Source: Deinococcus marmoris DSM 12784 (lineage in GTDB: Bacteria; Deinococcota; Deinococci; Deinococcales; Deinococcaceae). From it: a stretch of DNA of 30,067 nt. This document shows, one piece after another, positions 15,079 to 24,698 of this stretch. The stretch's first letter is position 1. The number at the start of each line of letters is the position of its first letter. The position numbers and the translations under genes were made by a program. The notes under the pieces were generated by a model. The model saw only the letters and a program-made list of their open reading frames with translations. It did no database searches and was not told the origin of the DNA. The stretch spans positions 1 to 30,067 of the forward strand of contig NZ_JNIV01000057.1 of assembly GCF_000701405.1 (NCBI RefSeq), given 5' to 3'.

Positions 15079-17697
15079 ATGCGACACCCTTTAACACTCG
15101 CCGTGACTATCGCGCTGGTTGCGCCCGCCGTAGCCCAGGCCCAGACCGCCGGAACCGTCCAGGACATCACCGTGGCCGGAACCAGCGATCTGCTGACCAA
15201 TTTTCTTCGCGCCACCCTCAGCGTCCAGCCGGGCGCGCCGCTCTCCAGCGTCAACCTGCGGGCCGTCGAGCAGGAAGTCGTGGCAACGGGCTATTTCAAG
15301 AGTGCCGTGGCCGAACTTCGGACCGTGGCGGGCAAGGACACCCTGAACGTCACGGTGGTTCCCAACCCCACCATCACGGCGGTGACGGCCAGCGGCCTGA
15401 CCTTCCTGAACGCCGACGCCTTCACCAAGTCGGTGGGCGAACTGCTGAACATCGCCCCCGGCGCGACGCTGAACACCCAGCGCCTCGATCAGGCCAAGGA
15501 AGCCCTGGCCCAGAACTACCAGACCGAGGGCTATCCCTTTGCCCCCAGCATCAGCGCCCAGACCAAGGCCGGTGCGGACGGCAACGTCACCGTGACCTTC
15601 GTGGTGGACGAAACCGCCCCGATCAAGCGCGTGGAGGTCAGCGGCGTGACCCTGCTGCCCGCCGCCACCGTGACCAACATCTTCAAGCCGCTGTTCGACA
15701 CCAAGAAGTTCACGCCGGACCTGTATTACGGCGCGGTGCAGCAGCTCCAGATGGCTTTCGACGACGCCGGATACCTGCAAGCCGGGGTGGATACGCAGAA
15801 CAGCACCCTGGTGGACGGCGTATTGAAGGTCAACGTGATCGAGGGCAAGGTTGCCGACGTGGACCTGAGCAACCTGGGAGACCCCAAGGTGACGCTCCTG
15901 ACCACCCCCGGAAAGCCCGTGACCCTGGCCAGCCTTCAGGCCGACGTGCGGACGCTGGCCAACCAGACGGGCAAGCCGGTGGGCTTCGCGCTCCAGCCCA
16001 ACCCCGAGAATCCCGGCGAGGTCACCGTGCTGTTCGGCGCGTCGGACGTGGCCTCCGGGCCAGTGGGGACCATTGCCATCACCGGCAACACGCTGGTGCC
16101 CACAGCCACCCTTCAAGCCGCCATCAAGACCAAGACGGGCGACATCTACAGCCCGCAACTGGCACAGGACGACTTCCTGGCGCTGCGCGACGCCTACCGC
16201 AAGGCGGGCTATGAAATCAGCACCCGCGACGCGGTGACCTTCAAGGACGGCGCGCTCGTGTTCAACGTCCGCGAGGTCAAGCTGGTGGGCTACGAGCTGG
16301 CGTGGCAGGGCGCGCACCGCACCAAGGACCGCGTGATTCTGCGCGAGTTGCCCGATCCCGGTAGCGCGTTCAACCGCGAGACCCTCAGCGCCTCGCTGGC
16401 CCGCATCAGCCGCCTGGGCTTCGTGAGCGTGACCACCGAATCGGTCCGCAGCGATCCACAGAACCCCGAGAACGTGACCTACGTGCTGGGCATCACGGAA
16501 AAGGCCAAGGGCATTCCCGTCAGCCTGGGCCTGACCTACGACAGCTTCGCGGGCGGCTTCAGCGGCGACGCGGCCTACACCAACCCCAACGCCTTCGGGC
16601 TGGGTCAGGCGTTCACGGTGGCCATCGGCGCGCAGCAGAACGACGCCGGGCAGAACTTCAACGGCAACGTCAGCTACACCATTCCCTGGCTGGACCTGAA
16701 GTTCCTGGACTTCCAGAAGAACCGCACCAGCCTGTCGTTCGGCGTGGGCAGCAACGTCAACGGCAACAACGCCGTGTTTACCAAGCCTGGCGACTCCCCC
16801 GCTACCACCGGCTTCCCGGCCAACACCGACACCGGCTACGACTACACGGTCCGCAGCACCGGCTTCAGCGTCAACACCGGGCGCAACCTGACCCGGTACC
16901 TGTACGGCAGCGTGGGCGTGGGCATCAGTTACAAGACCTACTACCTGGAAAGCCTGAAAGAGGCGGACAAGAACACCGTCGAGATTCCGGGGACGAACGG
17001 CCAGCCAGCCCAGACCTACACCTTCGACGAGGCCAAGGCCCAGAGCCTGCTGCCCGAGGCAGGCGTGACCACCCGCCTCAGCAGCGGCCTGAATTACGAC
17101 AGCACCACCAACCCCGAATTCCCTGACCAGGGATTCCGCGCCAACGTGAATGCCGGATACAACTTCGGGCGGCAGGGCCAGGCACCACTGCGCTGGAGCG
17201 ACGTAGAGGGCGGCGGCAGCACCTACTACGGCTTCGGGCGCACGATTGACAAGGACCTGGGCTTGCAGACCAAGCAGCAGGTCTTTGCGGTGCGGGCCAA
17301 CGCTGGCACCATTCTTAATGCGGCGGGCGCGCCCGGCGGCACCGGCTTTTCCATCGGCGGCGGCAGCACCCCCGAGTCCTCACGGCAGATTCGCGGCCTG
17401 CCCGACGGTTCGCTGTTCGGCGTCAACTACTTCACCACCAGCGCCGAGTACCGTTTCGATTTCGGCCTCAAGGCGGGCATCGCGCAGGGCCTGTACGGCG
17501 TGGCCTTCGCGGACGCCGGCAGCGCGTGGGGCACCAAGGAAAACCCCAACTTCAGCCTGCAATACGGCGTGGGCGCGGGCGTTCAGCTCAACCTGGGCAT
17601 CGGCGGGGCGCTGCTGCCCAGCCTGCGCTTCGATTACGGCTACAGCCCCCAGAACCAGCGCGGCCAGTTCTACTTCCGCATCGGCAACTTCTTCTGA
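15079..17697 (+). CDS. bamA: Outer-membrane assembly protein BamA (Omp85 family)
   Basis: An 872-residue Omp85 protein that inserts beta-barrel proteins into the outer membrane. A signal peptide (residues 1-22, ending A-Q-A-Q) is followed by a chain of POTRA-like units starting at about residues 26, 98, 183, 258, 329 and 400; I-K-R-V-E-V-S-G and V-G-T-I-A-I-T-G-N are typical first strands. The C-terminal barrel starts near 479 and ends F-Y-F-R-I-G-N-F-F, a beta signal with terminal Phe. ATG 15079 is preferred over 15058 because AGGAGA sits 3-9 nt before it and it gives a clean signal peptide. Its presence shows a diderm envelope. A bidirectional terminator follows. Confidence 0.95.
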   Translation: MRHPLTLAVTIALVAPAVAQAQTAGTVQDITVAGTSDLLTNFLRATLSVQPGAPLSSVNLRAVEQEVVATGYFKSAVAELRTVAGKDTLNVTVVPNPTITAVTASGLTFLNADAFTKSVGELLNIAPGATLNTQRLDQAKEALAQNYQTEGYPFAPSISAQTKAGADGNVTVTFVVDETAPIKRVEVSGVTLLPAATVTNIFKPLFDTKKFTPDLYYGAVQQLQMAFDDAGYLQAGVDTQNSTLVDGVLKVNVIEGKVADVDLSNLGDPKVTLLTTPGKPVTLASLQADVRTLANQTGKPVGFALQPNPENPGEVTVLFGASDVASGPVGTIAITGNTLVPTATLQAAIKTKTGDIYSPQLAQDDFLALRDAYRKAGYEISTRDAVTFKDGALVFNVREVKLVGYELAWQGAHRTKDRVILRELPDPGSAFNRETLSASLARISRLGFVSVTTESVRSDPQNPENVTYVLGITEKAKGIPVSLGLTYDSFAGGFSGDAAYTNPNAFGLGQAFTVAIGAQQNDAGQNFNGNVSYTIPWLDLKFLDFQKNRTSLSFGVGSNVNGNNAVFTKPGDSPATTGFPANTDTGYDYTVRSTGFSVNTGRNLTRYLYGSVGVGISYKTYYLESLKEADKNTVEIPGTNGQPAQTYTFDEAKAQSLLPEAGVTTRLSSGLNYDSTTNPEFPDQGFRANVNAGYNFGRQGQAPLRWSDVEGGGSTYYGFGRTIDKDLGLQTKQQVFAVRANAGTILNAAGAPGGTGFSIGGGSTPESSRQIRGLPDGSLFGVNYFTTSAEYRFDFGLKAGIAQGLYGVAFADAGSAWGTKENPNFSLQYGVGAGVQLNLGIGGALLPSLRFDYGYSPQNQRGQFYFRIGNFF

Positions 17698-17719
17698 GCC
17701 GAGGTTAGAGAAGGCGAAA

Positions 17720-17756
17720 AAGAGGCCCGCATCCCCGAGCAGGATGCGCGCCTTTT
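17720..17756. terminator. Bidirectional terminator between bamA and the ABC genes
   Basis: AGGCCCGCATCC (17723-17734) pairs with GGATGCGCGCCT (17742-17753) with one mismatch. TTTT follows on the plus strand and CTTTTT on the minus strand, so it can end both the bamA and the convergent ABC transcript. Confidence 0.85.
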
Positions 17757-17767
17757 GCGTCAACCGT

Positions 17768-19579
17768 TCAACTGGGTTGTTCCGCCCACAGCGCCCGCAT
17801 TTCCTCGCTGCGGTCCAGCAAGCCCTCCAGCGTCCCCTCATCCACGATGCGCCCGTCCTGCATCAGCAGGATGCGGTCGGCGCGGCTCAGGGCGGCGCGG
17901 CGGTGGCTGACCACCAGACAGGTGGCGTCCGTCTCGCTGAACAGGCCGTCCCACAGTTGCGCCTCGGTGCGGGCGTCCAGGGCACTGGACACGTCGTCGA
18001 AGACCAGCAGATCGGCGTCCCTCGCCAGCATCCGCGCCACCGCCGTGCGCTGCATCTGCCCACCGGAGAGCTTGACGCCACGTGCGCCCACGGGGGTATC
18101 TAAACCCTGGGGTAACTGCGCCAGATCGGGTTCCAGCACAGCAAGGCGCACGGCGCGGCCCAGGCGGTCCTCATGGCTGCCGCTCAGCACGTTCTCGCGC
18201 AGGCTGTCGCTGAACAGGCTGGGAATCTGGGAGGTGTAGGCGCTGCGTGGGGGCACCAGGAAGGTGGCCGGGTCAACGACTATCTGCCCGTTCCACTCCA
18301 CCGTGCCGGACTGCGCCGGAATCAGGCCCAGCAGCGCCCGTAGCAACGTACTCTTGCCGCTGCCGATGCGCCCGGTCACGACGACGAATTCGCCCTGTTG
18401 AACGGTGAAGCTGGCGTCACGCACCCCCAGGCCGCTGTCATGGGTGGCGGTCAGGCCAGACACCCGTAATTCTTCCAGCGGCAGTTCCGGCGGCGCGGCG
18501 GGCGGCGCGGGTGGCCCGGCATGCAGGTAGACCGGATGGTGTTCCACGATGTTCGTATCGGGCGCGTCTTGCAGCAACCGGGTCATGCGGTCATAGCTGA
18601 CCCCGGTGCGGCGGTGGCGGGCAATCGCGTCACCAAAGAAACCCATGCTCCCGGTCAGGCGCGGCAGCAGACCGATGAACAGCACGAAATCGGCAATTTC
18701 CAGCGTGCCGCCGCGAATCTTGTTGGCCCCCAGCAGCAGCACCAGCCCCACCGCCAGATTGACCATGTTGGTGTTGACGCCCCGGATCAGTTCGGTCAGC
18801 AGAACGTCGCGCAGGGCGGCGTGGCGGCGCGTCTCGCCCAGATGGCGCAGGTGGACCACCATGCCGTCCTCGCGGGCGGCCAGTTTGACGGCGCTGACGG
18901 CCCCAAACGTTTCGCCGATGAAGTCGGTCACGCGGGCGGTGGCCTCGCGCATGCGGCGGCGGTAAGAACGGATGGTGGGCGAGAGTTTCTGGACGAAGGC
19001 CACCATCAGCAGCAGCGGCGCGCAGACCAGCACGGTGATCAGCGGGTCCACGCGGGCCATCAGCGTGATCGCCACCAGCGAGTACAGCACGAAACCCAGG
19101 CTGTCGATCCAGACCTCCACATACCCGGCCACGTCCTCCACGTCGTCGCGGAAACGGCTGACCGCCTCGGCGGGGGTGTCGGGCAGGCGGCGCGAACCAC
19201 GGGCGGTCAGCAGGTAGCCCAGCAGATTGCGGCGCAGCAGCGCGTCCAGGGTGTACCAGATTTCAATGAACGCCCGGAACGCCCCGTAGAAAATGCCGAA
19301 GCGGCTGACCCGCACCAGCGCGAACCACCCCACGAACACCCAGGCCGCCAGGATGGCCGCGCCCGTATCTCCGCCGCTCTTGCGAAGCAGCTCTGCCTGG
19401 TCCAGTTGCCCGAAAATGCGGCTGATCGCCAGCGCCAGCAGCGCGGGAGAGACGTGAACCATGCCCCACATGAACAGGTTGAAGGCGAAGAGGCCCGGCT
19501 TGTACGCGAACAGCCGTTTGGTGAGGGCAAAGGTGCGGTCCGGCGCGGTGGCAGGTTTGGCGGTGGGGGCGGTGGTCAT
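17768..19579 (-). CDS. ABC exporter subunit with degenerate catalytic site
   Basis: A 603-residue fused permease/ATPase. Residues ~25-330 hold six membrane segments. The nucleotide-binding domain has Walker A G-R-I-G-S-G-K-S-T (403-411), Q-loop Q451, a perfect L-S-G-G-Q signature (504-508), Walker B L-L-V-F-D-D (D529 where Glu is usual) and H-loop H559. Paired with the next upstream gene it should form a heterodimer like TmrAB or BmrCD; this subunit supplies the good signature but a defective Walker B. The start is taken at 19579 (GGAG 7 nt upstream); 19615 is an alternative. It lies 73 bp after the partner gene in the same direction. Substrate unknown: drug, lipid or peptide. Confidence 0.88.
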   Translation of the reverse strand: MTTAPTAKPATAPDRTFALTKRLFAYKPGLFAFNLFMWGMVHVSPALLALAISRIFGQLDQAELLRKSGGDTGAAILAAWVFVGWFALVRVSRFGIFYGAFRAFIEIWYTLDALLRRNLLGYLLTARGSRRLPDTPAEAVSRFRDDVEDVAGYVEVWIDSLGFVLYSLVAITLMARVDPLITVLVCAPLLLMVAFVQKLSPTIRSYRRRMREATARVTDFIGETFGAVSAVKLAAREDGMVVHLRHLGETRRHAALRDVLLTELIRGVNTNMVNLAVGLVLLLGANKIRGGTLEIADFVLFIGLLPRLTGSMGFFGDAIARHRRTGVSYDRMTRLLQDAPDTNIVEHHPVYLHAGPPAPPAAPPELPLEELRVSGLTATHDSGLGVRDASFTVQQGEFVVVTGRIGSGKSTLLRALLGLIPAQSGTVEWNGQIVVDPATFLVPPRSAYTSQIPSLFSDSLRENVLSGSHEDRLGRAVRLAVLEPDLAQLPQGLDTPVGARGVKLSGGQMQRTAVARMLARDADLLVFDDVSSALDARTEAQLWDGLFSETDATCLVVSHRRAALSRADRILLMQDGRIVDEGTLEGLLDRSEEMRALWAEQPS

Positions 19580-19652
19580 GCGGAGGCTCCGGTCAGTGAT
19601 AAGGCGTAAGAGCATGCGGGGGCGAGATTTTGAGCGTCAGGGTCTAAATACC

Positions 19653-21458
19653 TCATGCCAGCACCCCCGCGCCCTCTTCTTCCAGGGTTCCAGCGCGCAG
19701 CAGTTCGGCGTAATGGCTGTGCGGGGTGTGGGCCAGCACAGCGCGCGGGCCGTCCTCCAGCACCTCGCCGTCTCCCAGCACCAGAATCCGGTCTGCGCGT
19801 GCCACAGTATCCAGGCGGTGCGCGATGATAATTGCAGTGCGCCCGGCCAGCAGGCGGGTCATGGCGGCGGTCAGCAGGGCCTCGGTGGCGGGGTCCAGAC
19901 GGCTGCTCGGCTCGTCGAGGATGATCACGGCGGGATCGCGCAGCATCACGCGGGCAAAGGCCAGCAGTTGCGCCTCCCCCGCCGACAGGCTCCCCGTGGG
20001 CAGCGGGGTATGAACACCATCTTTCAGGCGGGCCAGCCAGGTGCCCAGGCCCACCTCGTTCAGGGCCGCCTCCACTTCCTCATCGGTGATTTCCGGGTCA
20101 AAGAAGGACAGGTTGTCGCGCACGCTGGCCTGGAACAATTGCACGTCCTGCGTGACCACCGCCACGCGCCGCCGCAAGCCGTGCAGATCCACGTCCTGCA
20201 CGTTCATCCCGCCCAGCCGCACGGTGCCGGACGTGGCGTCGTACAGGCGCGAGACGAGGCGGGTCAGGGTGGTCTTGCCGCTGCCGGTGCGCCCCAGCAA
20301 ACCCAGCGTCTGTCCGGCGGGCAGATGAAAGGAAACGTCGTGCAGGACGCCGCGCAACTGGGGTTCATCGGGGGAATAGCTGAAAGCGACATTCTCGAAT
20401 TCCAGGCTCAGGGCGCTGTCTTCCGGCAAAGCCGCGCTGCCGCCGTGAATCGCGCTCCTTAAAGCCAGAATCTCGCCCACCCGGAACAGGCTGGCCCCGG
20501 CCTTCTGCAATTCCTGCAACTGCTGCGTGAGCTGGTCAATCGGTTCTTCCACCAGACTCATGTAGTTGTAGAGCAAAAAGGCCGTGCCCAGCGTGATCGT
20601 TCCTGCCGCGTACAGGCCCACCGCCGCCGACAGCACGCCCACGTAGCCGACGGCGAACAGCGCCATGCTCAATTGCCACACGATGCTGCGCCGCCGCCAG
20701 GAATTGACGCTGTTGGTAAAGAAAGTGCGCTGCGTCCGCAGAAAACTGTTCAGGTGGTGGCCGCCCGCGCCCAGGCTGCGGATGTCCTCCAGCCCCGAGA
20801 GCCGTTCCTCGACAAAGCCGAACAGCTTGGCGCTGGATTCGCGCTCCAGCCGGGTGGGTTCCACGCCCAGTTTGCGGACACGGTTCATGGCGATCAGGGT
20901 CAGGAGGACAAAGAGACTGACGCCCGCGCCCACCCGCCAGTCCTCGCGGAAGAACATGAACAGCGCGCCCAGCAGCAGCAGCGCCGCGCCGAACACCCGC
21001 ACCGCGAACTGCGAGAAGAAGTTGCTCAGGGCCGTCACGTCGCCGTCGATGCGCTCGATCATCTCGCCGGGGGTGCGTTCCTTATGCTCACGCATGTCCA
21101 GCGACAGCAGGTGCGCCATCAGGTCCACGCGCAGGCGGTTGGTGGCGGTCCAGCCCACCCGTGCGCCCACGTAGGTGGCCCCCGCCGTCATCAGTTGCAC
21201 GCCCACCGCCAGCGCGATGTAAAACCCGGCCAGCCGCGCCAGCAGCCCCACATCAGCCCCCGCGCCCAGCTTGGCGTTGTCCACGAAAGTGCGGAGCAGT
21301 TGCGGCAGCAGCAGGTTCAGGCCAGTGCCGGTCAGCAGCAGCGCGGCCAGCCCGGCCACCTGCCACTTCAGCGGCCCCAGATACACGCGAAGCACGCCCA
21401 GCGTGGATGACGGCCTGGACGGCTCGGAAGGTTCTTGACTGGGGGCGGGCGCAGACAT
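19653..21458 (-). CDS. ABC exporter subunit with intact catalytic glutamate
   Basis: A 601-residue fused permease/ATPase, partner of the downstream gene. The membrane domain covers ~30-320, with the intracellular-loop motif G-E-M-I-E-R-I-D-G-D near 131-140. The nucleotide-binding domain has Walker A G-R-T-G-S-G-K-T (389-396), Walker B I-I-L-D-E-P with catalytic E516, and H547. Its signature reads L-S-A-G-E (491-495) instead of LSGGQ. The defects of the two subunits are complementary, leaving one fully competent ATP site per heterodimer. ATG 21458 has TAGCCT 6 nt upstream, so it is leaderless and heads the operon. Confidence 0.9.
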   Translation of the reverse strand: MSAPAPSQEPSEPSRPSSTLGVLRVYLGPLKWQVAGLAALLLTGTGLNLLLPQLLRTFVDNAKLGAGADVGLLARLAGFYIALAVGVQLMTAGATYVGARVGWTATNRLRVDLMAHLLSLDMREHKERTPGEMIERIDGDVTALSNFFSQFAVRVFGAALLLLGALFMFFREDWRVGAGVSLFVLLTLIAMNRVRKLGVEPTRLERESSAKLFGFVEERLSGLEDIRSLGAGGHHLNSFLRTQRTFFTNSVNSWRRRSIVWQLSMALFAVGYVGVLSAAVGLYAAGTITLGTAFLLYNYMSLVEEPIDQLTQQLQELQKAGASLFRVGEILALRSAIHGGSAALPEDSALSLEFENVAFSYSPDEPQLRGVLHDVSFHLPAGQTLGLLGRTGSGKTTLTRLVSRLYDATSGTVRLGGMNVQDVDLHGLRRRVAVVTQDVQLFQASVRDNLSFFDPEITDEEVEAALNEVGLGTWLARLKDGVHTPLPTGSLSAGEAQLLAFARVMLRDPAVIILDEPSSRLDPATEALLTAAMTRLLAGRTAIIIAHRLDTVARADRILVLGDGEVLEDGPRAVLAHTPHSHYAELLRAGTLEEEGAGVLA

Positions 21459-21464
21459 CCCTAC

Positions 21465-21470
21465 AGGCTA
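21465..21470 (-). promoter_or_regulatory. -10 box for the ABC operon
   Basis: TAGCCT on the minus strand, 6 nt before ATG 21458. Confidence 0.55.
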
Positions 21471-21540
21471 GAGCGGCGCGGCCTGAATTGCATACGCAAT
21501 GTGGCGCATTTGGGAGCAGTAGGAGGGCAGGCTTTAGGGG

Positions 21541-21714
21541 GTAGCTCCCACGGTTAACCCCTCCGCCCCTCCGGGGCACCTCCCCTTAGAAGGGAGGCAG
21601 GAGTCGCGGAACTGCCGTGCCAGACGCATTTCCTGGCTCCCTTTTGAGGGGAGCTGGCAGCGAAGCTGACTGGCTGGTACAGCTCCGCAGGAGAGGGGTT
21701 TTCGTGGGAGCTAC
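21541..21714. repeat. Structured intergenic repeat, copy 2
   Basis: GTAGCTCCCACG (21541-21552) is a perfect inverted match of CGTGGGAGCTAC (21703-21714). Internal stems are GCCCC-TCC-GGGGC (21565-21577), CCTCCC/GGGAGG (21579-21597) and CAGC-GAA-GCTG (21658-21668). Compared with copy 1 it has about 22 extra bases before the final GAGGGGTT. It occupies the 280-bp gap between the cyclophilin stop and the ABC operon promoter. Confidence 0.8.
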
Positions 21715-21738
21715 TACAGAACCTTGGCTAAAAAATCC

Positions 21739-22518
<780 letters not shown>

Positions 22519-22525
22519 AACGCCC

Positions 22526-22531
22526 AGTTTA
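22526..22531 (-). promoter_or_regulatory. -10 box for the cyclophilin gene
   Basis: TAAACT on the minus strand, 7 nt before ATG 22518; the preceding GCTC makes the same GCTCTAAACT string seen before 4535 and 26804. Confidence 0.6.
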
Positions 22532-22587
22532 GAGCAGCAGGGCGCGGGCGGGCGTCCCTCATTTGGTGCAGGCTCAGCGTTGGGGCA

Positions 22588-23127
22588 TCAGGGTTCGGGC
22601 AGCCGCTCTCCGGCATGGACCGCCACGGGCAGCACGTTTTCAGGCGGGGGCAGTGGGCAGGTCCAGCCGTCGCCATAAGCGCAGTACGGGTGATAGGCCA
22701 GATTGAAATCCACCGACACCAGCGCACCCCCCTCATTGCGGACCAGCGGCGCGTCCAGATAGCGCCCCGCGCCGTAGGTCTGCTGCCCACTGGTGGCGTC
22801 GCGGAAGGGGATGAAAACGCGCTGCGGCTGCTCGTCCCCCAGCGGCACGAAGACGCTCAACGTCTGTTCGCCCCCTGGCAAAGGCAGCGTGACCGTGCCG
22901 TACAGCGCCATCGTGCGCGGCTGACCCGTGTTGGTGGCAAACGTGAACTCTGCCGCCGGGCCAGCAGGCGTCGGCGTCAGCAGGGCATTAAAGGCCCAGC
23001 CCTGATCCGGTGGGTAATAACGCAGGCCGTGAAACGTGACCGTGTCCACCGGGCCGCGCCCCGCCGCGAAATGCTCGTCCTTGCGGCGGCGAAAGTCCAT
23101 CACGGCTTCCGCGTACGGTGAGTTCAC
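22588..23127 (-). CDS. DUF1684 family protein
   Basis: A 179-residue cytoplasmic protein of the DUF1684 family, whose biochemical role is not established. It shows the diagnostic C-terminal pattern [13 protein letters not shown] and then [12 protein letters not shown], ending A-G-E-R-L, plus the N-terminal [10 protein letters not shown]. The start is GTG at 23127, which overlaps the TGA of the S4 gene (GTGA), so translation is coupled. No membrane segment or signal peptide. Confidence 0.9.
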   Translation of the reverse strand: MNSPYAEAVMDFRRRKDEHFAAGRGPVDTVTFHGLRYYPPDQGWAFNALLTPTPAGPAAEFTFATNTGQPRTMALYGTVTLPLPGGEQTLSVFVPLGDEQPQRVFIPFRDATSGQQTYGAGRYLDAPLVRNEGGALVSVDFNLAYHPYCAYGDGWTCPLPPPENVLPVAVHAGERLPEP

Positions 23128-23351
23128 CAGTCCACCGTCAGCCTTTCCCCGGCGTATTCCACGATGTCGCCGCGCCGCAGCTTCTTGCGCCTGCGGGTCT
23201 CGATCTCGCCGTTCAGCCGGACCTCACCGCCCTGCACGCGAAATTTGGCCTCGCCCCCGGTGTCGACCACACCGCTTATTTTCAGAAAATCCTGAAGATC
23301 GATGGTGTCCTGTGCCTGTCCGTCCTGCGCTGTGCCTCGGCTGCCTGTCAT
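23124..23351 (-). CDS. S4-domain RNA-binding protein
   Basis: A 75-residue stand-alone S4 domain of the YbcJ/YaaA type: I-D-L-Q-D-F-L-K-I-S-G-V-V-D-T-G-G-E-A-K then G-E-V-R-L-N-G-E-I-E-T-R-R-R-K-K-L, followed by G-D-I-V. Small S4 proteins bind structured RNA and are implicated in ribosome or tRNA handling. ATG 23351 is preceded by TACGCT 6 nt upstream (leaderless). It is first of a two-gene unit with the DUF1684 gene (4-bp overlap). Confidence 0.9.
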   Translation of the reverse strand: MTGSRGTAQDGQAQDTIDLQDFLKISGVVDTGGEAKFRVQGGEVRLNGEIETRRRKKLRRGDIVEYAGERLTVDW

Positions 23352-23357
23352 GCGGGC

Positions 23358-23363
23358 AGCGTA
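23358..23363 (-). promoter_or_regulatory. -10 box for the S4 gene
   Basis: TACGCT on the minus strand, 6 nt before ATG 23351. Confidence 0.55.
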
Positions 23364-23389
23364 GCAAAGCGCGGCGGCTGGCGGGGGAA

Positions 23390-23420
23390 CAAAAAAGCCC
23401 TCTCGGTGGGAAGAGGACTT
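23390..23420 (-). terminator. Intrinsic terminator of the dockerin operon
   Basis: On the minus strand AGTCCTCT (23419-23412) pairs with AGAGGGCT (23403-23396), one G.U, followed by TTTTTTG. It separates the operon ending at 23449 from the S4 gene. Confidence 0.8.
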
Positions 23421-23448
23421 GAGAGGACACTGTTTTGTGGCTGTTTTC

Positions 23449-24213
23449 TTACGGCTGCTTGGGCGCAGGATCGGCGGGCGGGGCTGGCGAGGGCGGAACC
23501 GGGCTGGGCGTGCCCTCTTTCGGATCGGTGTCTGCTGGAGGCGTGGCCGGAGTCGCAGTGGCAGGCGGAGTCGCGGGCGTCGTTGTGGGCACCGTGCCAG
23601 GAGCAGCCGGAGTCGCGGGCGTTTTCGGCGTCTCGGCAGGATTCTGCTTTTCCTCCGGCTTCGGCTCCGGCGTGGGCGTGGGCTTGTACTGCGCGCTGAA
23701 GACCCGCAGGTCCGCGTCGTCCACCTTGCGGTCCTGGTTCAGATCGCCCACCGAACCCGATTTGCCGTAATTTTCCATCAGGATCGCCAGATCGGTCAGG
23801 TCGATCCTGCCGTCGCCATTCAGGTCCGCGCCGCTCAGGCGGGTGCGGGCGGCCTCGGCAGTCCAGTCCTTGAAGCCCAGTTCGCGGGCCAGTTCCTGCT
23901 TGACCGCATCCAGCAAAGGAAGCGGGCCAGCCGGGTTGAACTCGATGCGCCGCACCCCGCCCACCGTGACCACGCGGGCGGCCACATCCGGGTTAAAGGG
24001 AGCCGCGCTGCTGCCCGCGCCGCCCAGGGCCAGCACTGTCCCTGAACTGCTGTCCAGCGTGACAGGCAGTTCTTTCGTGCTGATGGCGCTCAGGGCCGCC
24101 TGCACCGCGCGGGTCAGGGTGTCGCCCTGCGGTTGCAGCTTGACCCCGGCGGCGCTCGCCATGCCCAGGGCAACGCCCAGCAGCACGGCGGCAAATTTCA
24201 GACCGCGTTTCAT
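23449..24213 (-). CDS. Secreted dockerin-domain protein
   Basis: A 254-residue exported protein. The signal peptide ends A-S-A-A near residue 22. Residues 130-175 contain two duplicated calcium loops, D130-L-N-G-D-G-R-I-D-L-T-D141 and D157-L-N-Q-D-R-K-V-D-D-A-D168, each followed by a hydrophobic helix, which is the type I dockerin pattern. A Pro/Thr/Ala tail (178-254) resembles a flexible or wall-spanning linker. Dockerins bind cohesin modules. The start overlaps the preceding gene's stop by 4 bp (ATGA), and the gene is last in a three-gene operon closed by a terminator at 23390-23420. A generic EF-hand protein is the alternative reading. Confidence 0.8.
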   Translation of the reverse strand: MKRGLKFAAVLLGVALGMASAAGVKLQPQGDTLTRAVQAALSAISTKELPVTLDSSSGTVLALGGAGSSAAPFNPDVAARVVTVGGVRRIEFNPAGPLPLLDAVKQELARELGFKDWTAEAARTRLSGADLNGDGRIDLTDLAILMENYGKSGSVGDLNQDRKVDDADLRVFSAQYKPTPTPEPKPEEKQNPAETPKTPATPAAPGTVPTTTPATPPATATPATPPADTDPKEGTPSPVPPSPAPPADPAPKQP

Positions 24214-24698
24214 TTGACCTCCAGCGCGGCACGGATGGCGTCACGCAATTTGGCGGGATCGGTGATGGGTGTTTTGATATCGCCTGCGGTCACCTTGCCG
24301 TCCGTGACCGGATACAGCCCCTGGTTAAAGCCCACCAGCGGACTGTCCTGCTTGCGGACATACAGCAGCGCAAAGACCTCCTGGCCGCTTTTCAGATTCG
24401 GCAGATCGGCCAGCCCCTGAAGGAAGAACAGCGCAGGTTTGCCGTCGTTCTGGGGCAGGCGGGCAGCGTCCCCAGTGATCGTTTCGGCCACGGTCAGCGG
24501 GTAAGCCAGATACGTGACCTCGCCCTCCTTGACGCTCACGGCGGTTCCCAGCGTGCCGCGCACGATCACTTCCGCCTTCCCCACCTGCTGCGCCAGCGTC
24601 AGCGGCGGCGCGGTGGTGGCCCCGGCGGTGGCCGCGAGCAGGGCGGCCAGAAGCACTCTTTTGATCGACACTGCTTTGTTAGACACTGTCCAGCGCAT
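24210..24698 (-). CDS. Secreted protein of unknown function in the dockerin operon
   Basis: A 162-residue exported protein with a signal peptide ending near A-T-A-G-A-T. The mature part has the outline L-A-Q-Q-V-G-K-A-E-V-I-V-R-G-T-L, a central Y-P-L-T-V-A-E-T-I-T-G-D, and L-K-S-G-Q-E-V-F-A-L-L-Y-V followed by G-L-Y-P-V-T-D-G-K. I recognise this only as the general shape of small beta-rich secreted proteins found beside extracellular proteases or repeat proteins; no family name is offered. ATG 24698 shares its A with the TGA of the upstream gene (TGATG); GTG 24701 is an alternative. It overlaps the dockerin gene by 4 bp. Confidence 0.75.
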   Translation of the reverse strand: MRWTVSNKAVSIKRVLLAALLAATAGATTAPPLTLAQQVGKAEVIVRGTLGTAVSVKEGEVTYLAYPLTVAETITGDAARLPQNDGKPALFFLQGLADLPNLKSGQEVFALLYVRKQDSPLVGFNQGLYPVTDGKVTAGDIKTPITDPAKLRDAIRAALEVK

